Source: JANNAT01 sp031384605 (GTDB lineage Bacteria > Pseudomonadota > Alphaproteobacteria > Rhodobacterales > Rhodobacteraceae). Taken from it: a stretch of DNA of 12,254 bases. The number at the start of each line of letters is the position of its first letter. The first letter of the stretch is position 1. The stretch lies in NCBI GenBank assembly GCA_031384605.1, contig JANNAT010000104.1:1-12254 (forward strand). The letters run 5' to 3'. Position numbers and translations under genes: made by a program. This document shows, piece after piece, positions 1 through 7,127 of the stretch. The notes beneath the pieces were generated by a model, which was not told the origin of the DNA, made no database searches, and was given only the letters and a program-made list of their open reading frames with translations.

Positions 1-17
1 CGGCGCAATGGACCCAA

Positions 18-2747
18 ATGTCAAAGAAAATGCTTATCGACGCCACCCATGCCGAGGAAACCCGGGTTGTTGTGGTTGATGGAAACAAAGTTGAAGAATT
101 CGATTTTGAAACCGTAAACAAACGGCAGCTTGCCGGAAATATTTATCTGGCCAAGGTCACGCGGGTTGAACCGTCGTTGCAGGCGGCCTTTGTCGATTAC
201 GGCGGCAACCGGCACGGATTTCTGGCCTTTGCCGAAATTCACCCCGATTATTACCAGATTCCGGTGGCCGACCGTAAAGCCCTGATCGACGAAGAGCGCG
301 CCTATAACCGCGCGCAGGAAGAAGAAGAAAACCGCCGCTCACGTCCGCGCCCGGCACGTCCTGCGCAAAAGCCGCGCGCCGTCGCCGAAGCGGTTGATGC
401 CGGTGACGCCGTGCAGTCGGGTGATATCGGCGGCATGGATGTGGTCGATCTGGGCGAGGAAACCGGTGCCGATGCGCTGATGGAGACGGCACGCACCACC
501 TCTGATGCCCCCGTCGCATCGCACGATCACAGCCACGACCATGTTCATTCACATGATGACGGCGAAGCCGATGCGCCGTATCGGTCGATTGATCATGCAT
601 CCGATACCGATGACGAGATCGAGTCCATCGCCGAAGAAGATGTCTCTGAAGAGATCAGCCAATCGCGCAAACCCCGTGCGCGACGCTATAAGATTCAGGA
701 AGTCGTCAAGATGCGCCAGATCATGCTGGTGCAGGTGGTCAAGGAAGAACGCGGCAACAAGGGGGCGGCGCTTACAACCTATCTGTCGCTGGCGGGGCGA
801 TACTGTGTTTTGATGCCGAACACCGCGCGCGGTGGTGGCATTTCGCGCAAGATCACTATGGCGGCGGATCGCAAGAAACTGAAAGAAATTGCCACCGAGA
901 TTGAAGTGCCCGAAGGTGCGGGCCTGATCATCCGCACGGCGGGGGCCAAGCGCACCAAGCCCGAGATCAAGCGCGATTACGAATACCTGATGCGGCTGTG
1001 GGAACAAATCCGTGAGTTGACGCTGAAATCCATCGCACCAGCGGCGATCTATGAAGAAGGCAACCTGATCAAACGCACGATCCGCGATCTTTACAGCCGC
1101 GAGATTGACGAAATTCTGGTGGAAGGCGAGGCAGGCTATCGCACCGCCAAAGACTTTATGCGGATGATCATGCCCAGCCACGCCAAATCGGTGGTGCGCT
1201 ATGATGATCAGACCCCGCTTTTCGCCAAATATCAGGTCGAAAGCTATCTTGGCGGCATGTTCAACCCCACGGTTCAGCTGAAATCCGGTGGCTATATCGT
1301 GATTGGCATCACCGAGGCGTTGGTGGCGATCGACGTAAACTCTGGTCGCGCGACGAAAGAGGGGTCCATCGAGGATACTGCCCTTAAGACCAACCTTGAG
1401 GCTGCCGAAGAAGTGGCCCGCCAGTTGCGCCTGCGCGATCTGGCCGGTCTGATCGTGATCGACTTCATTGATATGGAGGAACGGCGCAACAATCTTGCGG
1501 TTGAAAAACGCATCAAGGACAAGCTGAAAACCGACCGCGCCCGCATTCAGGTGGGCCGCATTTCGGGATTTGGTTTGCTGGAAATGTCGCGCCAGCGGCT
1601 GCGCCCCGGCATGTTGGAAAGCACCACACAGCCTTGCCCGCATTGCCACGGCACGGGTCTGATCCGGTCTGATGACAGTCTGGGCTTGCAGGTGATCCGC
1701 GCGCTGGAAGAAGAAGGCACGCGCAAGCGCAGCAAAGAAGTGCTGTTGCGCGCGCCGATTGGCATCGTGAATTTCCTGATCAACCAGAAACGCGAACATA
1801 TCGCGCTGATCGAGGCGCGCTATGGCATGGCGGTGCGGATTGAATGCGATCCGACCCTGATCAGCCCGGACTACTCGATTGAGAAATTCAAAACCGCCAC
1901 ACGGTTGGTGGCGGAAATATCATCGGTCATCTCTGGCAATGCCAGCCTGATGGGCGCGCCGGTGGCCGAAGAAGAAGATGACGATATCATTGACGAGGTT
2001 GATGATGTCGAAGAGGCCGAAGGTGTGACAGATGAGGCCCCCGTTGTTGCGGCCCCAAATGGCGATGCGGCCAATGGTATCGGCAAAAAACGCCGTCGTC
2101 GCCGTCGTCGTAAAAAGACCGGCTCGCCAGATCAGCCGGGCGAAGCCCAGTCAGGGGATGACGATGGTGACGGCGATGACGAAGACGACGGGGATGCCGC
2201 AGCACAAGCGCCCGTTGCTGCCGCAGCCCCTGCAAAACGCAGTCGCACCCGCGCACCGCGTGGTGGCAGGTCGCGCAGTGCAGATGCCGCGCCAAACGTG
2301 CAAGCCGTTGGTGAAACAGGTGGCAGCGATGCCGTGGTTGTGGATGCGGCTGTCGTAGCGGTTGTCGAAGACGCAGCCCCTGCGATCAAAAAGCCAGCCG
2401 CGCGCAGCCGTGCAAAAGCGGCCAAGCCTTCCGACGCCGCGGTGGTTGAAACCGTTGCCGAGGTTGCGCCTGAAGTCGTAGCCGAACCATCGGCCGAACC
2501 CGCAGCCAAGCCAAAACCCAGCCCCCGCGCAAGCCGCGCCAAGGCGAAAGTGGCGGATGCGCCGGTTGCTGACGCTGCTGCACCACAGCCCGCGCCGGCA
2601 CCGCCACTGGTTGCCCCAGCCGCCGAAGCCCCCCCCGCACCATCCGCGCCGCAGCAGGCTGCCCCAACAGAGGCGAACGCTGCATCCCTGCTTGACGATG
2701 GCCCGCCAAAGCCGCGCAAAAAGGGCTGGTGGTCTTTGGGGCGCTGA
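18..2747 (+). CDS. rne: Ribonuclease E (RNase E/G family), degradosome scaffold
   Basis: Endoribonuclease that starts mRNA decay and processes rRNA and tRNA precursors. The 909-residue protein opens with the family N-terminus (KKMLIDATHAEETRV). The S1 domain begins near residue 36 and is split by a long acidic insert (about 88-220), a type known in alphaproteobacterial RNase E; the insert has a His-rich patch at 169-178. Catalytic acidic residues sit in IDVNSG (D439, N441) and GLIVIDFIDM (D482/D485). The zinc-link CPHCHGTG gives C540 and C543. The C-terminal half looks disordered: acidic blocks (about 657-676 and 715-730) flank a basic RNA-binding stretch (K690-K700, seven consecutive Arg), followed by an Ala/Pro-rich tail. 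The last residues, KPRKKGWWSLGR, resemble the PNPase-recognition peptide of Caulobacter RNase E. Only 17 bases precede the ATG, so no clear RBS or 5' UTR is visible; the start rests on the family N-terminus. Confidence 0.97.
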   Translation: MSKKMLIDATHAEETRVVVVDGNKVEEFDFETVNKRQLAGNIYLAKVTRVEPSLQAAFVDYGGNRHGFLAFAEIHPDYYQIPVADRKALIDEERAYNRAQEEEENRRSRPRPARPAQKPRAVAEAVDAGDAVQSGDIGGMDVVDLGEETGADALMETARTTSDAPVASHDHSHDHVHSHDDGEADAPYRSIDHASDTDDEIESIAEEDVSEEISQSRKPRARRYKIQEVVKMRQIMLVQVVKEERGNKGAALTTYLSLAGRYCVLMPNTARGGGISRKITMAADRKKLKEIATEIEVPEGAGLIIRTAGAKRTKPEIKRDYEYLMRLWEQIRELTLKSIAPAAIYEEGNLIKRTIRDLYSREIDEILVEGEAGYRTAKDFMRMIMPSHAKSVVRYDDQTPLFAKYQVESYLGGMFNPTVQLKSGGYIVIGITEALVAIDVNSGRATKEGSIEDTALKTNLEAAEEVARQLRLRDLAGLIVIDFIDMEERRNNLAVEKRIKDKLKTDRARIQVGRISGFGLLEMSRQRLRPGMLESTTQPCPHCHGTGLIRSDDSLGLQVIRALEEEGTRKRSKEVLLRAPIGIVNFLINQKREHIALIEARYGMAVRIECDPTLISPDYSIEKFKTATRLVAEISSVISGNASLMGAPVAEEEDDDIIDEVDDVEEAEGVTDEAPVVAAPNGDAANGIGKKRRRRRRRKKTGSPDQPGEAQSGDDDGDGDDEDDGDAAAQAPVAAAAPAKRSRTRAPRGGRSRSADAAPNVQAVGETGGSDAVVVDAAVVAVVEDAAPAIKKPAARSRAKAAKPSDAAVVETVAEVAPEVVAEPSAEPAAKPKPSPRASRAKAKVADAPVADAAAPQPAPAPPLVAPAAEAPPAPSAPQQAAPTEANAASLLDDGPPKPRKKGWWSLGR

Positions 2748-2768
2748 CAACGGCACAGTTGACCAAAG

Positions 2769-2795
2769 GGCGGCGGGGAAACCTGCCGCCTTTTT
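2769..2795 (+). terminator. Rho-independent terminator of rne
   Basis: A 9-bp stem (2769-2777 with 2782-2790, including one G-T wobble) closes a GAAA tetraloop at 2778-2781 and is followed by TTTTT at 2791-2795. It begins 21 bases after the rne stop codon. Read on the other strand it has a run of A before the stem and a short T run after it, so it may also help end transcription of the convergent tusA-like gene, whose stop is at 2802. Confidence 0.9.
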
Positions 2796-2801
2796 GACCT
2801 G

Positions 2802-3050
2802 CTAAGGCCCCCGCCGGATAAAATAGGCCGTGGCATCGCCCAAGACCTGCGATCCAAGAAACGCATGCCCCGCCTGATCACAAAAATGCGGCAAATCCAC
2901 CGCCGCCATCGCATCCGTGGCCTGCACCCGCAAGACCTGCCCCCCGTGCATTGCCATCAACCGCTTGCGCGCGCGCAACACAGGCAATGGGCACAACAGG
3001 CCTGTGCAATCGAGATCAACCTCATAGTCCAAAACAGCCCCCGATTTCAT
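2802..3050 (-). CDS. TusA-family sulfurtransferase (SirA/YedF-like)
   Basis: Small sulfur-carrier protein of 82 residues, the usual TusA length. The signature CTGLLCPLPVLRARK covers residues 15-29; the Cys of the CPxP box (C20) would carry the persulfide in sulfur relay. A second motif, DLPHFCDQAGH, matches the C-terminal part of family members and contributes another Cys. The ATG at 3048-3050 has no strong Shine-Dalgarno (AGAGG lies about 14 bases upstream), but the nearest upstream ATG runs straight into a stop. The gene converges on rne and is divergent from ccdA, another thiol-chemistry gene, with 124 bases between them. The subfamily (tRNA thiolation TusA or a general carrier) cannot be told from the sequence, so no symbol is given. 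Confidence 0.9.
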   Translation of the reverse strand: MKSGAVLDYEVDLDCTGLLCPLPVLRARKRLMAMHGGQVLRVQATDAMAAVDLPHFCDQAGHAFLGSQVLGDATAYFIRRGP

Positions 3051-3118
3051 CTTGGCTCACATACCTCTGCCAAAGGCATCTGTGCCAGCCCCAAAGCACT
3101 GCACGTGGATGTGACAAC

Positions 3119-3146
3119 CAAAGGCGTGACCTTTGCAGCGCGTGAC
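3119..3146. promoter_or_regulatory. Possible regulatory repeats in the tusA-ccdA divergent spacer
   Basis: The 124-base spacer between the divergent tusA-like and ccdA genes holds an inverted repeat, CAAAGG-5 nt-CCTTTG (3119-3135). It also holds GTGAC direct repeats at 3111, 3126 and 3142, about 15-16 bases apart, of which the last two extend to CGTGAC. This spacing could suit a regulator contacting one face of the helix. No convincing -35/-10 pair was found in either direction. The repeats are short and may be chance. Confidence 0.25.
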
Positions 3147-3165
3147 GTTACACCCTGACCAAAGC

Positions 3166-3169
3166 GAGG
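3166..3169 (+). promoter_or_regulatory. Ribosome binding site of ccdA
   Basis: GAGG with a 5-base spacer to the ATG at 3175. It selects this start over an in-frame ATG at 3133, which would add 14 residues not expected in the family. Confidence 0.7.
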
Positions 3170-3174
3170 TGTGC

Positions 3175-3918
3175 ATGTTCGGCATTGATATCATAGATGC
3201 AAGTTTGATCCCGGCGATGCTGGTCGCGCTGATGGCGGGGCTTTTATCCTTCTTGTCGCCCTGCGTGCTGCCGATTGTTCCGCCCTATCTGGCCTATATG
3301 AGCGGAATTTCGGTGACGGATATGAAGGGCCGCCGCCGCGCGGCGATTGTCCCCGCGCTGTTTTTCGTGCTGGGATTGTCGACGATCTTCATGCTTTTGG
3401 GGTTGGCTGCGTCGGCGTTCGGGGCATTTTTTCTGGGCAATGCGCAGACCTTTTCCACCATTGCGGGTATCGTCGTGATGATTTTTGGCGCGCATTTCAT
3501 TGGCATCTACCGGATCGGATTTCTGGACCGCGATGTGCGGCTGGATGCGGGCGATCAGGGCGGTTCTTCCTTTGGTGCCTATGTGTTGGGGCTGGCTTTT
3601 GCTTTTGGCTGGACGCCGTGCATCGGGCCGCAGCTGGGCGCGATTTTGTCACTGGCCGCACAAGAGGGCAATATTACGCGCGGCATGACGCTGCTGGGGG
3701 TCTATGCCATTGGGCTTGGCGTGCCGTTTTTGCTGGTGGCGGCGTTCTTTGTGCAGCTTTCGCCACTGGTGGCGTTCATGAAGCGACATGCCGACCGGAT
3801 CGAACGGCTGATGGGGCTGTTGTTGTGGACCATCGGATTGCTGATGCTGACGGGTGGGTTTTCATCATTTTCCTACTGGTTGTTGGAAAACCTGCCGTTC
3901 CTGGCGTCATTGGGCTAG
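3175..3918 (+). CDS. ccdA: CcdA/DsbD-type membrane thiol-disulfide electron transporter
   Basis: Inner-membrane protein that moves reducing electrons from cytoplasmic thioredoxin to the periplasm for cytochrome c maturation and related thiol reduction. The 247-residue product has six predicted membrane segments (about 11-42, 57-80, 93-113, 133-160, 169-194 and 210-229). Both redox cysteines are present in the expected motifs: C30 in LSFLSPCVLPIVPPY and C149 in GWTPCIGPQLGAIL. The length matches the compact CcdA class, with no fused DsbD periplasmic domains. The gene is divergent from the tusA-like gene and sits 63 bases upstream of the hydrolase-P450 operon, so some read-through is possible. 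No apparent cytochrome c gene is in the window. Confidence 0.93.
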   Translation: MFGIDIIDASLIPAMLVALMAGLLSFLSPCVLPIVPPYLAYMSGISVTDMKGRRRAAIVPALFFVLGLSTIFMLLGLAASAFGAFFLGNAQTFSTIAGIVVMIFGAHFIGIYRIGFLDRDVRLDAGDQGGSSFGAYVLGLAFAFGWTPCIGPQLGAILSLAAQEGNITRGMTLLGVYAIGLGVPFLLVAAFFVQLSPLVAFMKRHADRIERLMGLLLWTIGLLMLTGGFSSFSYWLLENLPFLASLG

Positions 3919-3981
3919 TATTTCCCATAGAATTATCTGAATCTGCACATAGCTTGAGCGATCAAGGCAGGACAGGTTGGG

Positions 3982-5244
3982 ATGACTTTGGGCGCGACAG
4001 AACCGGATACAGCGGTGCGCAGCTTTCGCCGCAGGGTGTTTTACATTCCGGGATATGATCCGTTCCACCCCCGCCGTTACCGCGAACTTTATCGCAGTGA
4101 GGGCCGCGCGCAGGCACAGATTTCCGGCTATCAGATTGATCTGACACCCAAAACGGTTAAGGGCCCATATGGCTGGCATGTTGATGCGGTGATTGACGGG
4201 CAGACCGCAACCGCCGATATTGAAGTGCTGGTTTGGTCGGATATCGTCAAATCTTCGATGAATCAGGGTATTTTCGCAACCTATGTGCAGCTTTTCCGCA
4301 CGGCCTGGATCTATATCGCGTCTGGCGCGCTGTTCCGGCTGATGCGGCTGCGAAAGGGGCCGATGATTGCGGCGCTTTATCCGATTGTGTTTTTACTGGC
4401 GCAATTGGTTCTGGCGTTTTGGCTGGCGGTTCTGGTGTTTTGGATCATTTTGGGGGCGACAAGTCTGATCCAAGGCACAGCTACTCTGCTTTACACCCGG
4501 GGCACGATTGGCGTGCTGGCGGGGGCTGCGGCAGGGGTCGGGTTGCTGCGGCTGTTTCGCCGCTATGATCACAAGGTTTTCGCCTATTACCTGATGCATG
4601 ATTACGCCTATTCAGCCATGGCTGGCGGGGCAAATCCGCCCGAACTTGAGGCGCGGATGACCCAGTTTCGCGCGACAATCCGTAACGCCATGCAACGTGA
4701 ATATGATGAGGTTTTGGTCGTCGGCCATTCGTCTGGCGCGCATCTGGCGGTATCAATTCTGGCTGATATCATCCGCGCGGGCCTGCCTGCCGATGGGCCG
4801 GCCTTGGGGTTTCTAAGCCTTGGCCATGTGGTGCCGATGGTGTCGTTCTTGCCGCGTGCCAACCGGTTGCGCGCCGATCTGCAGTATCTGGCGGCCCGGC
4901 CCGATGTGACCTGGATCGACGTCACAGCCCCCGGCGATGGCTGTGCGTTTGCGCTGTGCGATCCGGTGTCGGTAACAGGCGTGGCCCCGTCAGACAAACG
5001 CTGGCCCTTGGTGATTTCTGCGGCGTTTACGCAAACCTTGTCACCGACGCGGTGGCGGGCCTTGCGGTGGCGGTTTTTTCGGCTGCACTTTCAATATCTT
5101 TGCGCCTTTGATCGCCCCGGCGACTATGACTATTTCCGTATCACCGCAGGCGCGCAAACATTGGCTGCGCGGTATGCGGGGCGCAAACCTTCGGCCAGCC
5201 GTGTTGAAACCCCAAGATCTGGCTACCGGGAAATGGTGCCATGA
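3982..5244 (+). CDS. Membrane-anchored alpha/beta-hydrolase-like protein of unknown function
   Basis: The 420-residue protein is not assigned to a named family. It starts with a soluble part bearing RRVFYIPGYDPFHPRRY (17-33), resembling the first strand and oxyanion region of an alpha/beta hydrolase. A hydrophobic block at about 128-163 is long enough for two membrane helices, and a third candidate lies at about 174-191. The C-terminal part carries VLVVGHSSGAHLAV, a GxSxG nucleophile elbow with Ser250. Possible acid and histidine partners exist further on, but the triad cannot be assigned by eye. So the hydrolase fold seems interrupted by a membrane hairpin. The ATG at 3982 has only a weak purine-rich RBS. 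Its TGA overlaps the P450 ATG, implying translational coupling and a shared pathway. An esterase or lipase acting on a membrane-derived P450 substrate or product is inference. Confidence 0.8.
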   Translation: MTLGATEPDTAVRSFRRRVFYIPGYDPFHPRRYRELYRSEGRAQAQISGYQIDLTPKTVKGPYGWHVDAVIDGQTATADIEVLVWSDIVKSSMNQGIFATYVQLFRTAWIYIASGALFRLMRLRKGPMIAALYPIVFLLAQLVLAFWLAVLVFWIILGATSLIQGTATLLYTRGTIGVLAGAAAGVGLLRLFRRYDHKVFAYYLMHDYAYSAMAGGANPPELEARMTQFRATIRNAMQREYDEVLVVGHSSGAHLAVSILADIIRAGLPADGPALGFLSLGHVVPMVSFLPRANRLRADLQYLAARPDVTWIDVTAPGDGCAFALCDPVSVTGVAPSDKRWPLVISAAFTQTLSPTRWRALRWRFFRLHFQYLCAFDRPGDYDYFRITAGAQTLAARYAGRKPSASRVETPRSGYREMVP

Positions 5245-6584
5245 TCCCGCCCAAACCAGTTGCGCGCCCCGATAAAGTATCGCTGTGGCGCTATGTCAGG
5301 CTGTTTCGCGCCGATATTCTGTCGGCCCAGCCCGCGCGGCTGTATCGCGCCTGGATGGCCGAGTTTCGCACGCCGTTTTTCCGCAGCTATCTGTGCAATG
5401 ACCCTGCGCTGATTGATCTGGTGCTAAAGCAGCGCCCGGATGATTTCCCCAAATCGGGGCGCATCCGCGAAGGGTTGACGCCGCTGTTGGGCAATTCGGT
5501 GTTCGTCACCAACGGCGAGGTGTGGAAACGTCAGCGCCGCATCATTGATCCGGCGTTTGAAGGCGGCCGGCTGCGGGATGCGTTCCCGGCGATGTGGGCG
5601 GCGGGGCAGGCGGCGGTGGCGCGGATGCCGCAAGGCGCGGTCGAAGTAGAAGAAGAAATGAGCCATGCCGCGGCGGATGTGATCTTTCGCACGCTGTTTT
5701 CAATCCCGATCGACCATGAAATTGCGGCGCAGGTCTTTACCGAATTTCGCAGCTATCAACGCACGCAGCCGTTGCTGAACCTGGCGGCGTTTGTGCCATT
5801 GCCGGCTTGGGTGCCGCGGTTTCACCGGCCTGCCGCCAAACGCGCGGCGGTGAAAATTCGCGCCCTGATCACCCGGTTGACGGAAAACCGCGCGGCCGAG
5901 ATCGCCGCAGGCACCGCACCCGATGATCTGGCGACCAAGATCATGGTCACGGCTGATCCGGTCACCGGTGCGCGGTTCGCAACGGCGGAAATGGTCGATC
6001 AGGTGGCGATTTTCTTTTTGGCCGGGCATGAAACCAGTGCGTCGGCGCTGGCCTGGGCGTTGTTGATGCTGGCGATGGCCCCGGAGGTGCAGGCGCGCGT
6101 GGCGGCAGAGGCGGCGGGTTTGGGCGATGTGCCCGATTTTGGGGCGCTGTCCAAACTGCGTTTCACCCGCGATGTGTTCCGCGAGGTGTTGCGGCTGTAT
6201 CCGCCGGTGCCTATGATGGTGCGTGAGAACCGCTGCCCCGAAGTATTGCGCGACCGCAACGTCGCCCCCGGCGCGCAGATCGTGATCAGCCCGTGGCATC
6301 TGCACCGGCACGAACGGGTTTGGGATCGCCCGGATGACTTTGATCCGGACCGGTGGCAGACGGACGCGGGCAAGACCTGCGCTAGGGATGGGTTCATCCC
6401 TTTTTCTGCAGGCCCTCGGGTCTGTACAGGGGCCGGATTTGCAATGATCGAGGGGGTGCTGTTGTTGGCGTTGTTGGCGCGGGCGTATCAGTTTGAGGTG
6501 GTGGAAGGGCACAACGCGGTGCCTGTGGCGCATCTGACGGTGCGGGCAAAGAATGGGATTTGGCTGAACGTGACCAAGCGCTGA
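5241..6584 (+). CDS. Cytochrome P450 monooxygenase
   Basis: Heme-thiolate monooxygenase of 447 residues, a normal bacterial length. The I-helix oxygen-binding motif AGHETS is at 261-266, and the K-helix ExxR (EVLR) gives E315 and R318. The heme-binding loop FSAGPRVCTGAG places the axial cysteine at C395. VWKRQRRIIDPAF fits the C-helix WxxxR heme-propionate contact. No N-terminal membrane anchor is evident, so it is probably cytoplasmic or peripheral. The CYP family and substrate cannot be assigned; the I- and K-helix region looks closer to fatty-acid/terpenoid-type P450s than to camphor-type ones, but this is an impression. It would need a ferredoxin and reductase, and neither is encoded in this window. 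It starts inside the stop of the upstream hydrolase (ATGA) and ends 7 bases before the palindrome pair at 6592. Confidence 0.96.
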   Translation: MIPPKPVARPDKVSLWRYVRLFRADILSAQPARLYRAWMAEFRTPFFRSYLCNDPALIDLVLKQRPDDFPKSGRIREGLTPLLGNSVFVTNGEVWKRQRRIIDPAFEGGRLRDAFPAMWAAGQAAVARMPQGAVEVEEEMSHAAADVIFRTLFSIPIDHEIAAQVFTEFRSYQRTQPLLNLAAFVPLPAWVPRFHRPAAKRAAVKIRALITRLTENRAAEIAAGTAPDDLATKIMVTADPVTGARFATAEMVDQVAIFFLAGHETSASALAWALLMLAMAPEVQARVAAEAAGLGDVPDFGALSKLRFTRDVFREVLRLYPPVPMMVRENRCPEVLRDRNVAPGAQIVISPWHLHRHERVWDRPDDFDPDRWQTDAGKTCARDGFIPFSAGPRVCTGAGFAMIEGVLLLALLARAYQFEVVEGHNAVPVAHLTVRAKNGIWLNVTKR

Positions 6585-6591
6585 TTTACTT

Positions 6592-6635
6592 CAAAAATTT
6601 TCGAAAATTTTTGCAAATTTCTTCGAAGAAATTTG
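6592..6635. repeat. Tandem pair of 22-bp TTCGAA palindromes, copy 1 (likely bidirectional terminator)
   Basis: Two perfect 22-bp palindromes abut: 6592-6613 (left arm CAAAAATTTTC) and 6614-6635 (left arm CAAATTTCTTC), each followed by its exact reverse complement. Both are centred on TTCGAA and begin CAAA and end TTTG. Each can form a hairpin with a small loop, and the AT-rich arms supply U tracts on either strand. The pair fills the space between the P450 stop (6584) and the stop of the convergent 76-residue gene (6640), which fits a bidirectional terminator. The same architecture recurs at 12052-12095 with different arm sequences. Confidence 0.85.
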
Positions 6636-6639
6636 AAGA

Positions 6640-6870
6640 TCAGTGGATTAAATGAACCGGATCTTGATTGCAAAGAACCAAAAACTGACCAGAATTTTCA
6701 ATAAGATGATAGCCACGACGTTTGACTTCGAAGTAAAAACGCTCTCGACCAATAAGTCGTTCAACATCTGCAACTTTGCGTCGTAAAATACCGCCTTCTG
6801 CTGCGGCGCGGGCGCTGAAAATCTGAATGATCCAGCGATCCGGTGAAATGACTTCGGGCAAATTTTTCAT
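6640..6870 (-). CDS. Conserved hypothetical protein, 76 residues
   Basis: A small protein with no assigned function. It begins MKNLPEVISPDRWIIQIFSA and contains a basic middle (ILRRKVADVERLIGRERFYFEVKRRGY, in two parts about 29-40 and 41-54) and a hydrophobic C-terminal strand (GQFLVLCN). The mix suggests one or two helices followed by a beta hairpin. Similar short proteins are familiar from Rhodobacteraceae genomes; I recall some labelled phosphoribosylanthranilate isomerase, which this is far too short to be. It lies 44 bases downstream of the RHH gene on the same strand and may be the last gene of the fumC run. The ATG at 6868-6870 is fixed by a perfect AGGAGG; a TTG further upstream has no such support. 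Its stop is 4 bases from the palindrome pair. Confidence 0.82.
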   Translation of the reverse strand: MKNLPEVISPDRWIIQIFSARAAAEGGILRRKVADVERLIGRERFYFEVKRRGYHLIENSGQFLVLCNQDPVHLIH

Positions 6871-6874
6871 GGCG

Positions 6875-6880
6875 CCTCCT
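6875..6880 (-). promoter_or_regulatory. Perfect Shine-Dalgarno of the 76-residue gene
   Basis: AGGAGG, 4 bases before the ATG at 6870. It is the strongest ribosome binding site in the window, supports the reality of this small gene and decides its start. Confidence 0.8.
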
Positions 6881-6914
6881 ATTCGCAAGGTGCCGCAACA
6901 AAGTTAACCCAACC

Positions 6915-7127
6915 CTAACGCCGCAACGCGTCCAACACAAAAACCCTGATCGCCGAGGCCAATCCGACATCGTTGCGTGCGGCATCAATTTCAACCGCCA
7001 AAGCGTTCATCGTTAGCCCGCGCGACGCGGCGATTTCGCGAAATCCGTCCCAGAATGCCTGCTCCAACGACACCGATGTGCGGTGGCCGCGCAGGGTAAG
7101 CGAATGTTTGACGGGTCGCCCACTCAT
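6915..7127 (-). CDS. Ribbon-helix-helix (RHH_4-type) small DNA-binding protein
   Basis: A 70-residue protein. KHSLTLRGHRTSVSLEQAFWDGFREIAASRG fits a beta strand (about 7-19) followed by helix 1 (about 21-36), and helix 2 starts near TMNALAVEIDAA (39-50), the layout of the RHH_4 family common in Alphaproteobacteria. RHH proteins bind DNA as dimers with the paired strands in the major groove. Its ATG overlaps the stop of the DUF4169 gene (7124-7127), so the two are probably translated together. There is no toxin-like partner, so a toxin-antitoxin role is unlikely. The target, whether self-regulation or fumC control, is unknown. Confidence 0.88.
   Translation of the reverse strand: MSGRPVKHSLTLRGHRTSVSLEQAFWDGFREIAASRGLTMNALAVEIDAARNDVGLASAIRVFVLDALRR

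Noticed and set aside
549..1799. A 416-codon open frame on the - strand opposite rne
   Set aside because: It lies fully inside the clearly real RNase E frame, reads as low-sense His/Arg/Phe-rich protein without a known motif, and is the usual mirror frame of a GC-rich gene.
2081..2120. CGT/CGC triplet repeats in rne considered as a microsatellite or CRISPR-like repeat
   Set aside because: They encode a basic RNA-binding Arg run in frame, and there are no spacers or regular units.
2132..2914. Several long - strand frames opposite the rne C-terminal region
   Set aside because: Their Gly/Ala/Ser-rich or Arg-rich sequences are the antisense reading of the Ala/Pro-rich RNase E tail, and one also runs through the terminator and into tusA.
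3618..4058. A 146-codon + frame bridging ccdA and the hydrolase gene
   Set aside because: It overlaps two genes with good coding support in another frame, has no RBS and no family resemblance.
5700..6533. A 277-codon - strand frame opposite the P450 gene
   Set aside because: It is contained in the P450 gene, which has all its motifs, and the reading is Arg/His/Gln-rich with no recognisable domain or RBS.
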